DNA of 52,126 bases, taken from positions 1 to 52,126 of the forward strand of contig JAJEEU010000071.1 of assembly GCA_022820825.1 (NCBI GenBank), read 5' to 3'. Positions 41,520-49,210 of this stretch are shown here, piece after piece; within the stretch, counting starts at the first letter, position 1; every line of letters starts with the position of its first letter. The stretch is from Vicinamibacteria bacterium (GTDB taxonomy: Bacteria > Acidobacteriota > Vicinamibacteria > Vicinamibacterales > UBA8438). The position numbers and the translations under genes are program-made. The notes below the pieces were generated by a model. That model saw only the letters and a program-made list of their open reading frames with translations, had not been told where the DNA came from and searched no databases.

Positions 41520-42572
41520 TCAATCCTGGCCGCCGTCGGCTTCCACTACTTCCCGCTCCTCGGCGCGCGCGCCCGCCAGCGCGTTGGCCAGGCCGTAGTT
41601 CCCCTCGTGGCAGGCGTACTCGAAGATCGGACCCGTGGAGAGCGGGAGCATCTGCGACACCGTGAACGGCCGGACCCAGGTGACGGGGTCGTTCACCGTG
41701 TACTCGTAGCGCAGCGTGTCCGCGTCCATCCGCGTGAACCGCTCGACCAGGTGCAACATGCCGCCTTCGCCCACCGCATCGGTGGAGGTGGTTATGAAGC
41801 TGGAGCGCTTGGGCGTGAAGTTCCTGCTCTCGACGACGAGCGTGTCGTCGTCCCAATGCCCGCGCGAGTCGCCCAGCCACTGCCGGATGGCGGGGGAGAC
41901 GTGCGGCCGGCCGTCCAGCGGCACGACGCGTGCTTCATGCACCATCTCGGTGAAGAGCACGACCAGGTCCGGCGTCTGGAAGATCTGCAGGTTGCTGTTG
42001 TAGGCGCCGCCGTTGAGCGGCGGCCCCGTGCTGTAACCCAGTATGCAGCGCTCCGACAGGCCGAAGTCCTCGGGGCCGCGCGCCGGGTTCTCGCCGGCCA
42101 GGAAGGCGAGCAGCAGCGGCGCCCGGATCGGCGGCGTGCGGTTGGCGCGCCACGCGGCTTCGCGCGCCTGGGCGGCCGGCGTGAGCGGCGGTAGCCGGCC
42201 GTCCGGCGGATCTACGATCAGCGACGTGCGCCGGTCGGCCGGGACTGTCGTGATGGCATCCGACCAGAAGGCGTTGTAGGCGCTCTCGATGTCGATGGAG
42301 GGATCCGGGTGCCGCTGGTCCTGACCGGCGGTCGCCGCCGCCTGCTCGCCGAGGTTGGCGGCTTCCTCCTCGGTCATGAACTCGCGCCCCTCGTACTCGG
42401 CGGGGCGTTCGAGCGGAATGAGCGAGTTGTAGTCCCAGACGCCGCCCAGGTCCGGAGCTCCCCAGGCCGTCCGCGGGACGGAATCGGACGATCCGGTCTG
42501 GCCGAACGCGGCTGCCGGGACGAGCAGGACGACTGCCGCGATGCAGGGCAATGCCGAGTGACGTTGTCTCAT
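41520..42572 (-). CDS. Secreted CHEGNY-motif protein, uncharacterised family (copy 2)
   Basis: A 350-residue paralogue of the protein at 9288. It has a signal peptide ending near 'AAAFGQ' and the same blocks in the same order: 'VPRTAWGAPDLGGVWDYN', 'EYEGREFMTEEEA', 'IVDPPDGRLPPLTPAAQ', 'VVPLDGRPHVSPAIRQW', 'GHWDDDTLVVESRNF' and 'IFEYACHEGNYGLANALAG'. The function is unknown. It follows the cytochrome-PQQ dehydrogenase gene by 22 bases, with AGGGAG before its start, so here the family is tied to quinoprotein oxidation, whereas copy 1 heads a glycosyltransferase group. Confidence 0.86.
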   Translation of the reverse strand: MRQRHSALPCIAAVVLLVPAAAFGQTGSSDSVPRTAWGAPDLGGVWDYNSLIPLERPAEYEGREFMTEEEAANLGEQAAATAGQDQRHPDPSIDIESAYNAFWSDAITTVPADRRTSLIVDPPDGRLPPLTPAAQAREAAWRANRTPPIRAPLLLAFLAGENPARGPEDFGLSERCILGYSTGPPLNGGAYNSNLQIFQTPDLVVLFTEMVHEARVVPLDGRPHVSPAIRQWLGDSRGHWDDDTLVVESRNFTPKRSSFITTSTDAVGEGGMLHLVERFTRMDADTLRYEYTVNDPVTWVRPFTVSQMLPLSTGPIFEYACHEGNYGLANALAGARAEEREVVEADGGQD

Positions 42573-42594
42573 GGCGATACTCCCTGGTTGCGAA

Positions 42595-44730
42595 TTACTC
42601 CTGGCGCTCGGGTAGCGCGAAGACGTAGAGCGCCCCGCCGCTGCTGGGTGCGTAGACGTCCGGGCTCACGTAGCGCCGGACGCTGGTGAAGGGACCGGTT
42701 TCGGTCGGCACGGCTACGTATTGCCGGCCGTCGAGCTCGTAGGTGATTGCAAAGCCCGACGCCGAGTTGCCCAGGCGCGTGCGCCAGAGAACCTCGCCCG
42801 TCCGCACGTCGAACGCCATGAAGTAGCGGTCGACGTCGCCGACGAACGCCAGGCCCGAGGCGGTCGTGACGACGCCGGTGGAGAACGACGCCCGTTGCTC
42901 GTGACTCCACAGCTCTTCGAGGGTCCTGACGTCGTAGGCGCTGAGGCGCCCGAACGTGCCGTTGCCTCCATCCCGCTGGAAGAAGCGGACGTCCGACCCG
43001 GTGGACGACCCCGAGCCTTCCACCAGCTCGATGCGGCGCGCCGCCATCTCGGAGCAGTGGTTCTGGATGAGCGGAACGATCAGCGCCGACGTTTCCGGGC
43101 TGTACGCGGAGGCCGGCCAGTTGTGTCCGCCGTAGTACGCCGGACAGGACAGGATCGGCTGGCCGATCTGCATGTCGATGATGTCGGGGCGGTAGGTCAC
43201 CCTGCCGGTCGCGGTGTCGATCGACTCGAACACGTTCTGGAACACCGTTTCGCGGACGCCGAGGTAGGCGCCGTCGTCGCGCGCCAGCTTCCACAGCAGT
43301 CCGTCCTTGCCCACGGTGAACAGCAGGCGGTCGTCGTCGACGTCGATCAGTACCCGCTCGAAGACCGTGTCGAGATCGAGCGACTCCCCGGGCACGTGCT
43401 GGAAGTACCAGACGATGTCGCCGGTGCGCGGATCGAGCGCCAGCGTGGAGTTCGAGTACAGCACCGCGTCAGCCGTGGTGAGGCCGCGGCTGACCGCCGC
43501 CCACGGTTTCGCCTGGGCCGTGCCCACGAAATACAGGTCCAGGTCCGGGTCGTAGGTGCCCGGTATCCAGGTCTCGGCTCCCCCGCGAACGCCCCGCGGA
43601 AGGTCGCCCCACGTGTCGCCGCCCGGCTCGCCCGGCTGGGCGATCGTCGATGTTCGCCACAGCTCCGCGCCCGTCTCCGCGTCGTGTCCGGTGATGAAGC
43701 ATCCGGCCTGCGTGAACTGCCCGCAACCGGTGATGCCGCTGATGACGACGCCGTTCGCGATGACCGGACCGGCGGTGTGGTAGAAGCCGTCCCCTTCGTC
43801 GGCCTTCTTCGTCTGCCAGACGAGCCCGCCCGTGCGCGCGTCGACGGCGATGACCGACAGGTCGGCCGTGGTCATGTAGACCTTGTCCTGGTAGAGCGCG
43901 ATCGATCGCATGAGGTTGGACCGGCGGCCGTCCGGATACTCGCGGCGGTACTGCCAGATGATGTCGCCGGTGCGCGCGTCGAGCGCCTGCAGGACGTTGC
44001 CCGGATTCGCCAGGAAAAGCACGCCGTCGTGCACCAGCGGCGCCGTTTGCACGCGCCCGGCTTCCATTGCCCACACCCAGGCGATGCGCAGCTCGCCGAC
44101 GTTGCCGGGCGTGATCTGGTCCAGGGGGCTGTAGCCGTGGCCGTTCGGGGTCCGCCGCCACGACAGCCACTCCTGGTCCGGAGGATTCTCGAGCAGCTCG
44201 TCGGTCACCGGGCTGTACGACGCGACCACGCGGTTCACGAGCTCTACCGGCCCGCCGCTGGGAGGAGCGAGCGGCCGGTCCCCCGCCCGCACGTCGCCGT
44301 GGCCGGATCCCGTTGCGCCCGGGGCAATCGCCAGGGCCGAGTCGGCGCGCAGCGGCTCAGCGCCCGCCGCGCGTCCGTTGACCTGCAGGATGTAGGCGAC
44401 GATGTCCAGGTAGACGGAATCGCCGAGGGACGCCTCCGCACCCGGCGGCATGGTGTTGCGGGTCAGCTCGAACAGCGTGCCCGCGGGCTCCGCGCCCCAG
44501 ATCGACGTGAAGTTCGGTCCCGCCAGCGGCGGCCCGAACCCGCCGCGCAGGTTCTCGAGGTGGCACTCCGCGCAGTTACGGACGTACGCGTCCCGCCCGG
44601 ATGTCGCCTGGGCTTCCGTAAACGACGCAGAGACTGCAGGCTGAGCGGCGGCAGAGGAACCGCCGGTTGCAATCGCCAGCGCCGCCGCCACGCCGGCGCT
44701 TCTGCAAGCTGGGGAAATACGAAGTGACAA
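42595..44730 (-). CDS. Quinohemoprotein dehydrogenase with N-terminal cytochrome c
   Basis: A 711-residue exported protein. After the leader there is a cytochrome c domain with CAECH (Cys53, Cys56, His57) and a likely distal Met in 'NTMPPGAEA', then a PQQ propeller of the alcohol dehydrogenase class ('[20 protein letters not shown]', '[20 protein letters not shown]', '[20 protein letters not shown]', '[20 protein letters not shown]'). Known quinohemoprotein alcohol dehydrogenases carry the heme domain at the C-terminus; here the order is reversed. The adjacent-cysteine disulfide of classical enzymes is not visible; two cysteines lie nine residues apart in '[10 protein letters not shown]'. I take the TTG at 44730 (GGAGA seven bases upstream), because the TTG at 44769 lies inside the predicted -10 box. 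Confidence 0.88.
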   Translation of the reverse strand: MSLRISPACRSAGVAAALAIATGGSSAAAQPAVSASFTEAQATSGRDAYVRNCAECHLENLRGGFGPPLAGPNFTSIWGAEPAGTLFELTRNTMPPGAEASLGDSVYLDIVAYILQVNGRAAGAEPLRADSALAIAPGATGSGHGDVRAGDRPLAPPSGGPVELVNRVVASYSPVTDELLENPPDQEWLSWRRTPNGHGYSPLDQITPGNVGELRIAWVWAMEAGRVQTAPLVHDGVLFLANPGNVLQALDARTGDIIWQYRREYPDGRRSNLMRSIALYQDKVYMTTADLSVIAVDARTGGLVWQTKKADEGDGFYHTAGPVIANGVVISGITGCGQFTQAGCFITGHDAETGAELWRTSTIAQPGEPGGDTWGDLPRGVRGGAETWIPGTYDPDLDLYFVGTAQAKPWAAVSRGLTTADAVLYSNSTLALDPRTGDIVWYFQHVPGESLDLDTVFERVLIDVDDDRLLFTVGKDGLLWKLARDDGAYLGVRETVFQNVFESIDTATGRVTYRPDIIDMQIGQPILSCPAYYGGHNWPASAYSPETSALIVPLIQNHCSEMAARRIELVEGSGSSTGSDVRFFQRDGGNGTFGRLSAYDVRTLEELWSHEQRASFSTGVVTTASGLAFVGDVDRYFMAFDVRTGEVLWRTRLGNSASGFAITYELDGRQYVAVPTETGPFTSVRRYVSPDVYAPSSGGALYVFALPERQE

Positions 44731-44767
44731 GCTGCGGTCTCCAGGCGTACGGGGCCGATTCGCTGTC

Positions 44768-44797
44768 AATATATTCGCGTTAGTTGACGAAGGTCAA
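44768..44797 (-). promoter_or_regulatory. Sigma70-like promoter of the cytochrome-PQQ dehydrogenase operon
   Basis: On the minus strand, TTGACC (44797-44792) and TATATT (44773-44768) are separated by 18 bases, each matching five of six consensus positions. Transcription would begin near 44761, leaving a leader of about 31 bases before the TTG start at 44730. This is the best promoter match I found in the window. Confidence 0.6.
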
Positions 44798-44798
44798 C
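44783..44798. promoter_or_regulatory. Perfect inverted repeat overlapping the -35 box, candidate operator
   Basis: GTTGAC, a four-base spacer (GAAG), then GTCAAC. The repeat covers the -35 hexamer of the minus-strand promoter, so a bound protein would block RNA polymerase. It lies between two divergent genes and could act on both. The PadR regulator encoded in the same operon is the obvious candidate, but the sequence alone does not prove it. Confidence 0.45.
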
Positions 44799-44863
44799 GT
44801 CCTCTTGCTGGCATTCCGGGGGGGTGCGCTGGTATACGTAACGCTGCAACCGGAGGAGGGCCG

Positions 44864-45721
44864 ATGCGGACCGCAACCTGGCTTCTGTGTTGTCTCGCGG
44901 CAGTCGTCCTGAGTGCGCCGGCGGGCGTGCCCGCGCAGTCCGACCACGGGCCGGCGGCGCTGGAGTTGCACGATCGCTACCTCTCGGCGTGGAACGCGCA
45001 GGACGCCGCCGCGTTTGCCGCCACCCTGCACTATCCGCACGCCCGGCAGGCGCCGGGCGCGCCGGGCAGCACGTCGTGGCAGGACGCGGAGGAGTACGCC
45101 GCCGGGATGGACTTCCGGCCGCTCATCGCCCGCGGATGGGTGCACTCGTACTGGGATGCACGGACCGTCGTGCAGGCCGGCGGCAACAAGGTGCACGTGG
45201 CGGCCCGCGCGCGGCGGGTCGACGCCGACGGGCGGACGTTTCAGACCGTGCAGACGCTCTACGTGATCACGAAGCACGACGGACGCTGGGGCGTGCAGGC
45301 GCGGTTCTCGGCCGGTCCGCCGGCTGCCGGCCGGGTTGCGGACGCCAGCCGGAAGGCCGCCGTGGAGGCGATCGAAGCGTATCTCGACGCGGTAAACCGC
45401 CGCGATGGACAGGCGTTCGCCGCCAGCCTGCACTACCCCCACTACCGGGTCACCATCGGGGGGCGGGTCCAGCCGTCGGCGGCCCCGCAGGCCGTGAGCA
45501 ACACCACCTTCGAGCGCCTGGCCAGCACCGGCTGGGTCCGCACGGAGTCTCACAACGTCAACCCGGTGCAGGTGTCCGCCGACGGGGTTACCGTCGCGCT
45601 GGAGCTGCTGCGCTACAACGCCGCCGGGGAACGGATTGCGCGGTTCGACACGCTGTACTTCGTGACGCGTCAGGATGGACGCTGGGCCCTCAAGGGCAGA
45701 TCGAGCTTCGCTCCGCGGTAG
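44864..45721 (+). CDS. Secreted protein with two tandem NTF2-like domains
   Basis: A 285-residue exported protein (signal peptide to about residue 25) made of two related SnoaL/NTF2-like domains. Domain one holds 'LHDRYLSAWNAQDAAAFAAT', 'LHYPHARQ', 'GWVHSYWDARTVVQAG' and 'YVITKHDGRWGVQARFS'. Domain two repeats these as 'IEAYLDAVNRRDGQAFAAS', 'LHYPHYRV', 'GWVRTESHNVNPVQVS' and 'YFVTRQDGRWALKGRSS'. The LHYPH and DGRW blocks in the same places show an internal gene duplication. No catalytic role can be assigned. GGAGGAGG precedes the ATG. The methyltransferase gene follows after 14 bases. Confidence 0.85.
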   Translation: MRTATWLLCCLAAVVLSAPAGVPAQSDHGPAALELHDRYLSAWNAQDAAAFAATLHYPHARQAPGAPGSTSWQDAEEYAAGMDFRPLIARGWVHSYWDARTVVQAGGNKVHVAARARRVDADGRTFQTVQTLYVITKHDGRWGVQARFSAGPPAAGRVADASRKAAVEAIEAYLDAVNRRDGQAFAASLHYPHYRVTIGGRVQPSAAPQAVSNTTFERLASTGWVRTESHNVNPVQVSADGVTVALELLRYNAAGERIARFDTLYFVTRQDGRWALKGRSSFAPR

Positions 45722-45735
45722 AGGAGGTGGAAGAG

Positions 45736-46455
45736 ATGACAAGGTCGCAGCGACCTGCGGTGTATGGCAGCGCGGTTCTCGCGCTGTGCGCCGTCGCCGT
45801 GTCGTGGATTGGCCCGGTGACGGCGCAGCAACCCGCGACCGTCGGCGAGGGGGTCAACGAGCGTTTTCTCAGCACGGAGCTGGACACGGCGGCCATGGCC
45901 GCGCGTTTCGAGTCCGAAGGACGCGAGGCATTCACGCGCCGGCACAGCGTAATCGCCGCCCTGGGGCTGCGGCCGGGGATGGCCGTGGCCGATATCGGCG
46001 CCGGCTCCGGCTTCTACGCGGAGCTCATGGCCGCCGCGGTGGGGCCGCAGGGAACGGTCTACGCCGTCGAGATCGCACCCAACTGGATCGAGCACCTCAC
46101 GGACAAGTTCGCGTCGGAGGGCCTCGACAACGTGCACGTGGTGCAGAGCACCGCCGCTTCCGTCAATCTTCCCGAGGGTTCGCTCGATCTCGTATTCTCG
46201 TCCGATACGTACCATCACTTCGAGAATCCGCCGCGGATTCTCGGCAGCATCCACCGGGCGCTGAAGCCGGGCGGGCGCTGGGCCGTGCTGGATTTCGACA
46301 GGGTTCCCGGCGTCACGCCGGCCGGTCTGATGGAACATCTGCGGACGGGCAAGGCCGGGGCGATCGAGGAGAACCTGGCCGCGGGATTCAGGCTGGAGCG
46401 CGAGGCGGACATCGGCCTGGAGCAGAGCTACCTGGCCGTCTTCCAACGCCCGTAG
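45736..46455 (+). CDS. Class I SAM-dependent methyltransferase with a signal peptide
   Basis: A 239-residue protein. Residues 1-31 form a convincing Sec signal peptide ending in 'PVTAQQ'. The rest is a Rossmann-like methyltransferase: motif I 'AVADIGAGSGFYAELMA' (Asp86, Gly88, Gly90), motif II acid in 'VYAVEIAPNWIEHL', then 'GSLDLVFSSDTYHHFENP' and 'IHRALKPGGRWAVLDF'. Related proteins in Acidobacteriota and Proteobacteria are listed as 'predicted methyltransferase' of COG4798 type. SAM is cytoplasmic, so an exported enzyme is puzzling: either the leader anchors it on the inner face or the fold has another role. GAGGAGG precedes the ATG; the gene is probably co-transcribed with the NTF2-like gene. 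Confidence 0.87.
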   Translation: MTRSQRPAVYGSAVLALCAVAVSWIGPVTAQQPATVGEGVNERFLSTELDTAAMAARFESEGREAFTRRHSVIAALGLRPGMAVADIGAGSGFYAELMAAAVGPQGTVYAVEIAPNWIEHLTDKFASEGLDNVHVVQSTAASVNLPEGSLDLVFSSDTYHHFENPPRILGSIHRALKPGGRWAVLDFDRVPGVTPAGLMEHLRTGKAGAIEENLAAGFRLEREADIGLEQSYLAVFQRP

Positions 46456-46497
46456 CCAGAATTTCTCGCCAGGCTTCGGCGCAGGGACGTCGCCGAC

Positions 46498-46524
46498 TGG
46501 CGCTCCCCACAGTCTTGAGCGCCA
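46498..46524. terminator. Possible hairpin terminator between convergent genes
   Basis: TGGCGCT and AGCGCCA form a seven-base perfect stem with a 13-base loop in the 69-base gap between the methyltransferase gene and the convergent cytochrome gene, ending at the stop codon of the latter. No T-run follows on either strand, so intrinsic termination would be weak. Confidence 0.3.
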
Positions 46525-46932
46525 TCAGCGCTCGAACAGGACGTGCGGCAGTTGCTCCGGATCGTCCGGCAGGGGAGTCTCACCGGCCGCGAGGCGGTTG
46601 CCGCTCAGGATGTAGGCGACGAGGTCGGCCGTTTGCGCGGGAGTCAGCGTCTCGGGCGCGTCCTGGGGCATCGTCTCGCGTATGAACCCGAACAGCTCGC
46701 CCAGCGGGCGGCCGCGCCAGGTGTTGCGGAAGGTGTGGTCGCCGAGCAGCGCCGCCACCTCGGGAACTATCGCGCGGATCGGGCCGTGGCACGACGCGCA
46801 CTGCTCGTCGTACAGCGCCTCGCCGCGCGCGGCCTGCTCGGCGGTGTACAGACCGTCCTGTGCGGCCGGTACCGCGGCCGCGGCAGTCGCGCAAGCCAGG
46901 GCCGCCGCCGCGGCAACGCGCAGGCGCCTCAT
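46525..46932 (-). CDS. Small mono-heme cytochrome c
   Basis: A 135-residue periplasmic protein: signal peptide to about residue 24, 'LYTAEQAARGEALYDEQCAS' leading into the heme motif CASCH (Cys45, Cys48, His49), and a likely distal Met in 'IRETMPQDAPETLTPAQTAD' followed by 'LVAYILSGNRL'. This is a typical class I cytochrome c of the kind that takes electrons from PQQ enzymes. It begins seven bases after the YVTN propeller gene, as the last gene of a four-gene operon. The frame is open to 47130 but overlaps that gene. Confidence 0.92.
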   Translation of the reverse strand: MRRLRVAAAAALACATAAAAVPAAQDGLYTAEQAARGEALYDEQCASCHGPIRAIVPEVAALLGDHTFRNTWRGRPLGELFGFIRETMPQDAPETLTPAQTADLVAYILSGNRLAAGETPLPDDPEQLPHVLFER

Positions 46933-46939
46933 TCCGCGG

Positions 46940-47962
46940 CTAGGGCAGGACGATCGTGGCGTTGCGCTTCGGAACCTGGCCGCCGGTCGGAATCTCGGCC
47001 ACCTTCCTGACCGTCGCAATCTCGACCACTGCGACGCTGTTGTTCCCCGACAGCGAGACGTAGGCGTACTTGCTGTCGGGCGTGATGGTGATCCAGTTCG
47101 GCGAGTGTCCCACCCTGACGCCCCCGACAAGCTCCAGATCCGGCAGCGTGTAGACGTAGACGCTGCTGTTGAAGCTGCTGTTGCCCACGAGGTAGTTGTT
47201 GTCCGGGGTCACGCCGATGCCGTGCGCCGTGTTGCCGCCGTGGCCGGGGGTCTGCTGGTCGGGCGGCATCTCGGGATACTCGATGCGCCGTATCTCCCGG
47301 CGCGTCTCGAAGTCGACCACGCCGAAACCGTTGAAGTTGGAGAGCTGCGCGTAGATCCGCCGCGTGGAGCCGTCCGGGTTCGTATCGAACGCCATGGGAC
47401 GGATGCCGCGGTCGAAGTAGGTGGTCCAGGCGGGCATGTCCGTCTTGGTGTCCACCACGGTGATGTTGCGCGCGCCGATCATCCCCGCGATGGCGTACTT
47501 GCCATCCGGGGTCACGTACGTATTGTGCACGCCGCCGTGCACCGAGATGGTCGCCACGATCTCTTCCGAAGCGGTGTCGAACACGTCCAGCGCGCCCGGC
47601 GACTCCGCGATGGCGATGTACACCTTGTTTCCGTCCGGCGTGATCGCGATGTTGTTGGGCCGCCCGCTGAGCTTCACCTTGTTGGTCACCTTCAACGCCT
47701 TGACGTCGACGACGTCGACGGTGTCGTCGGCCTCGTTGGCGACGTAGAGGTGGAGCCCGTCGGGCGACGGCGCGGCGCCGTGCGCCCGCTCGATGCCCTT
47801 GACCTCGCCGACCACCGTGTTGGTGATGGGATCGATGATGTGAATGTTGTCGCCGGCGCTGTTCGTCTGCACGATGCGCACGGTGCCCTGCGCGGCCGCC
47901 GTCAGCGGCAGCAGCAGGAGCGCCGCCGCCAACGCGAATAGCGTGTTGCGTGTCCTGGCCAT
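46940..47962 (-). CDS. Secreted YVTN-family beta-propeller protein
   Basis: A 340-residue exported protein with seven-bladed YVTN repeats: 'HIIDPITNTVVGEVKGI', 'GLHLYVANEADDTVDVVDV', 'PNNIAITPDGNKVYIAIAE', 'GVHNTYVTPDGKYAIAGM' and 'PNWITITPDSKYAYVSLSGN'. A histidine-bearing loop 'QQTPGHGGNTAHGIGVTPDN' lies near residue 245. The family includes lactonase relatives and surface-layer propellers; no active site can be named. It is flanked in one operon by two small cytochromes, which suggests a redox or sensor role. AGGAG lies seven bases before the ATG at 47962; the longer frame to 48028 runs into the next gene. Confidence 0.88.
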   Translation of the reverse strand: MARTRNTLFALAAALLLLPLTAAAQGTVRIVQTNSAGDNIHIIDPITNTVVGEVKGIERAHGAAPSPDGLHLYVANEADDTVDVVDVKALKVTNKVKLSGRPNNIAITPDGNKVYIAIAESPGALDVFDTASEEIVATISVHGGVHNTYVTPDGKYAIAGMIGARNITVVDTKTDMPAWTTYFDRGIRPMAFDTNPDGSTRRIYAQLSNFNGFGVVDFETRREIRRIEYPEMPPDQQTPGHGGNTAHGIGVTPDNNYLVGNSSFNSSVYVYTLPDLELVGGVRVGHSPNWITITPDSKYAYVSLSGNNSVAVVEIATVRKVAEIPTGGQVPKRNATIVLP

Positions 47963-47993
47963 CGTTGTGCTCCTGTCTGAACTTGGGGTCGCG

Positions 47994-48386
47994 CTAACGC
48001 GCCTTCGCTCCACGCACCCAGGCGGCAAGCGTCTGGAACTGGGGGTCGTCCTGCGAGCTGAATTGCCGCCCGCCGGTATGGAACTCGTTGCCGCCGGCTG
48101 CAGGTTCCAGCGGGTGCACGAGCAGGCGGCTGGCGAGCGGGTCGCCCGGCGTGACGAGACTCATCACCGATTCGAAGTTGCGGCGGGATTGCTCCTCGCT
48201 CCAGGCTTCCGCCCCTTCCGGCAAGCCTTCGAGGAAAGCGGCGCGCTCGTCGCCGGCGTGGCAGACGACGCAGCGCGTGTACCCCTCGCGCTTCTCGAGG
48301 AAGATGGGCTCGACTTCCGTCCGGTAGAAGTCGAAGTCGAGCTCCACCGGCTGCACCAGCAGTGACAAGGCCAGGACGAGGATCAT
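47994..48386 (-). CDS. Small secreted mono-heme protein (planctomycete cytochrome-like)
   Basis: A 130-residue protein with a short leader and one heme motif CVVCH (Cys39, Cys42, His43). The text 'DFYRTEVEPIFLEKREGYTR' before the heme and 'GDPLASRLLVHPLEPAAGGN' after it resemble the PSCyt-type domain of planctomycetes and Acidobacteriota (a 'VxPIF' segment before the heme and a 'PxxSxLLxHPL' segment after it). A Met distal ligand is not evident; the His in 'LLVHPL' is a candidate. AGGAGG precedes the ATG. It lies between the CMD-like lipoprotein and the YVTN propeller in the same operon. Confidence 0.85.
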   Translation of the reverse strand: MILVLALSLLVQPVELDFDFYRTEVEPIFLEKREGYTRCVVCHAGDERAAFLEGLPEGAEAWSEEQSRRNFESVMSLVTPGDPLASRLLVHPLEPAAGGNEFHTGGRQFSSQDDPQFQTLAAWVRGAKAR

Positions 48387-48413
48387 GGCTCGCCTCCTGT
48401 CGATCGCGTCCGA

Positions 48414-49094
48414 CTAGTCGGGCAGTCCCATGTAGCCGTCCGGCAACGGCACGCCGAGCGTGTTCTGGAACATCGCGAGCTGCGTGTAGCTGCCGACGAT
48501 CTGCACGGCCTCCCGCTGCTCGTCGGCGTTGTACTCCGCGCCCAGGGCGCTCCAGGTCGCGTCGCTGACGAAGCGGCTGGTGTGCAGCTCGTCGGCCACC
48601 CGCAGCAGCGTGGCTTCGAAGTCGCTCCATCCCGCGGCGTCGGGGCCCTGCGTCACGCGCGCGATCTCCTCCGCGCTGAGTCCCGCTTCCTTGCCTATCT
48701 CGTCGTGGCGGCCCCAGATGTAGTCGCCGCGCGAGAGCCACGCCGTGCGCAGGATCAGCAACTCCCGATGGCGGAGGGGCAGGATGGTGTTGCGCATCCA
48801 GTTCCCCGTGTACGCCCAGTACACCTGGCAGTTCTCCTGACTCTCAGGGCAGGCGCGGCGCAGCGGGCTCTCGCCGTCCGCTTCGTTGCTCAGGTCGACC
48901 CTGGGGGTGGCGAGGTGCTCGAACTCCGCCACGCGCATCACCGCGCTGGTGGCCGGCGCCGCGGCGGGCGGCTCGGGAGCCGGTTGCGGTTCCGGTTCAG
49001 GCGGTGGTGCAGGTGCGGCGCAAGCGGTGAGCAGCACGGCCGCGAGCAACCCGGACGCGAGGAAGATTCCGCTGGCGGCAGGGCGCGACTTCAT
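48414..49094 (-). CDS. Carboxymuconolactone decarboxylase-like lipoprotein
   Basis: A 226-residue lipoprotein (LLTAC, modified Cys25) with a proline/glutamate-rich linker (residues 29-48) and a CMD-fold domain: 'LRHRELLILRTAWLSRGDYI' then 'WGRHDEIGKEAGLSAEEIAR' and 'VADELHTSRFVSDATWSALG'. AhpD-like members have Cys-x-x-Cys before the conserved His; here that site reads DYIWGRH, so the peroxidase disulfide centre is missing. Members of this kind are often called CMD family proteins of unknown role. AAGGAGG precedes the start. It is the first gene of the operon that runs down to 46525. Confidence 0.87.
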   Translation of the reverse strand: MKSRPAASGIFLASGLLAAVLLTACAAPAPPPEPEPQPAPEPPAAAPATSAVMRVAEFEHLATPRVDLSNEADGESPLRRACPESQENCQVYWAYTGNWMRNTILPLRHRELLILRTAWLSRGDYIWGRHDEIGKEAGLSAEEIARVTQGPDAAGWSDFEATLLRVADELHTSRFVSDATWSALGAEYNADEQREAVQIVGSYTQLAMFQNTLGVPLPDGYMGLPD

Positions 49095-49162
49095 GATCGC
49101 CTCCTTGGCATGCAGTCGACGACGCTTCCGGATACCTACGGAGCGAATGCAGTTGTCCTGGG

Positions 49163-49191
49163 ATTATCGACTACGCCACCCGCCGCGACAA
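49163..49191 (-). promoter_or_regulatory. Candidate sigma70-like promoter of the CMD/cytochrome/propeller operon
   Basis: On the minus strand, TTGTCG (49191-49186) and GATAAT (49168-49163) are separated by exactly 17 bases; they match four and five of six consensus positions. The site lies about 70 bases upstream of the lipoprotein start at 49094 and behind the TonB receptor gene, so the operon can be expressed apart from the receptor. Confidence 0.45.
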
Positions 49192-49210
49192 GGGGTATCA
49201 CCACGGGCTG

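Noticed and set aside
42721..44727. A 668-codon open frame on the plus strand
   Set aside because: It mirrors the quinohemoprotein gene, whose heme and PQQ motifs are clear on the minus strand.
44805..44838. Plus-strand promoter TTGCTG / TATACG for the NTF2-like gene
   Set aside because: The spacing of 22 bases is too long for a sigma70-type promoter.
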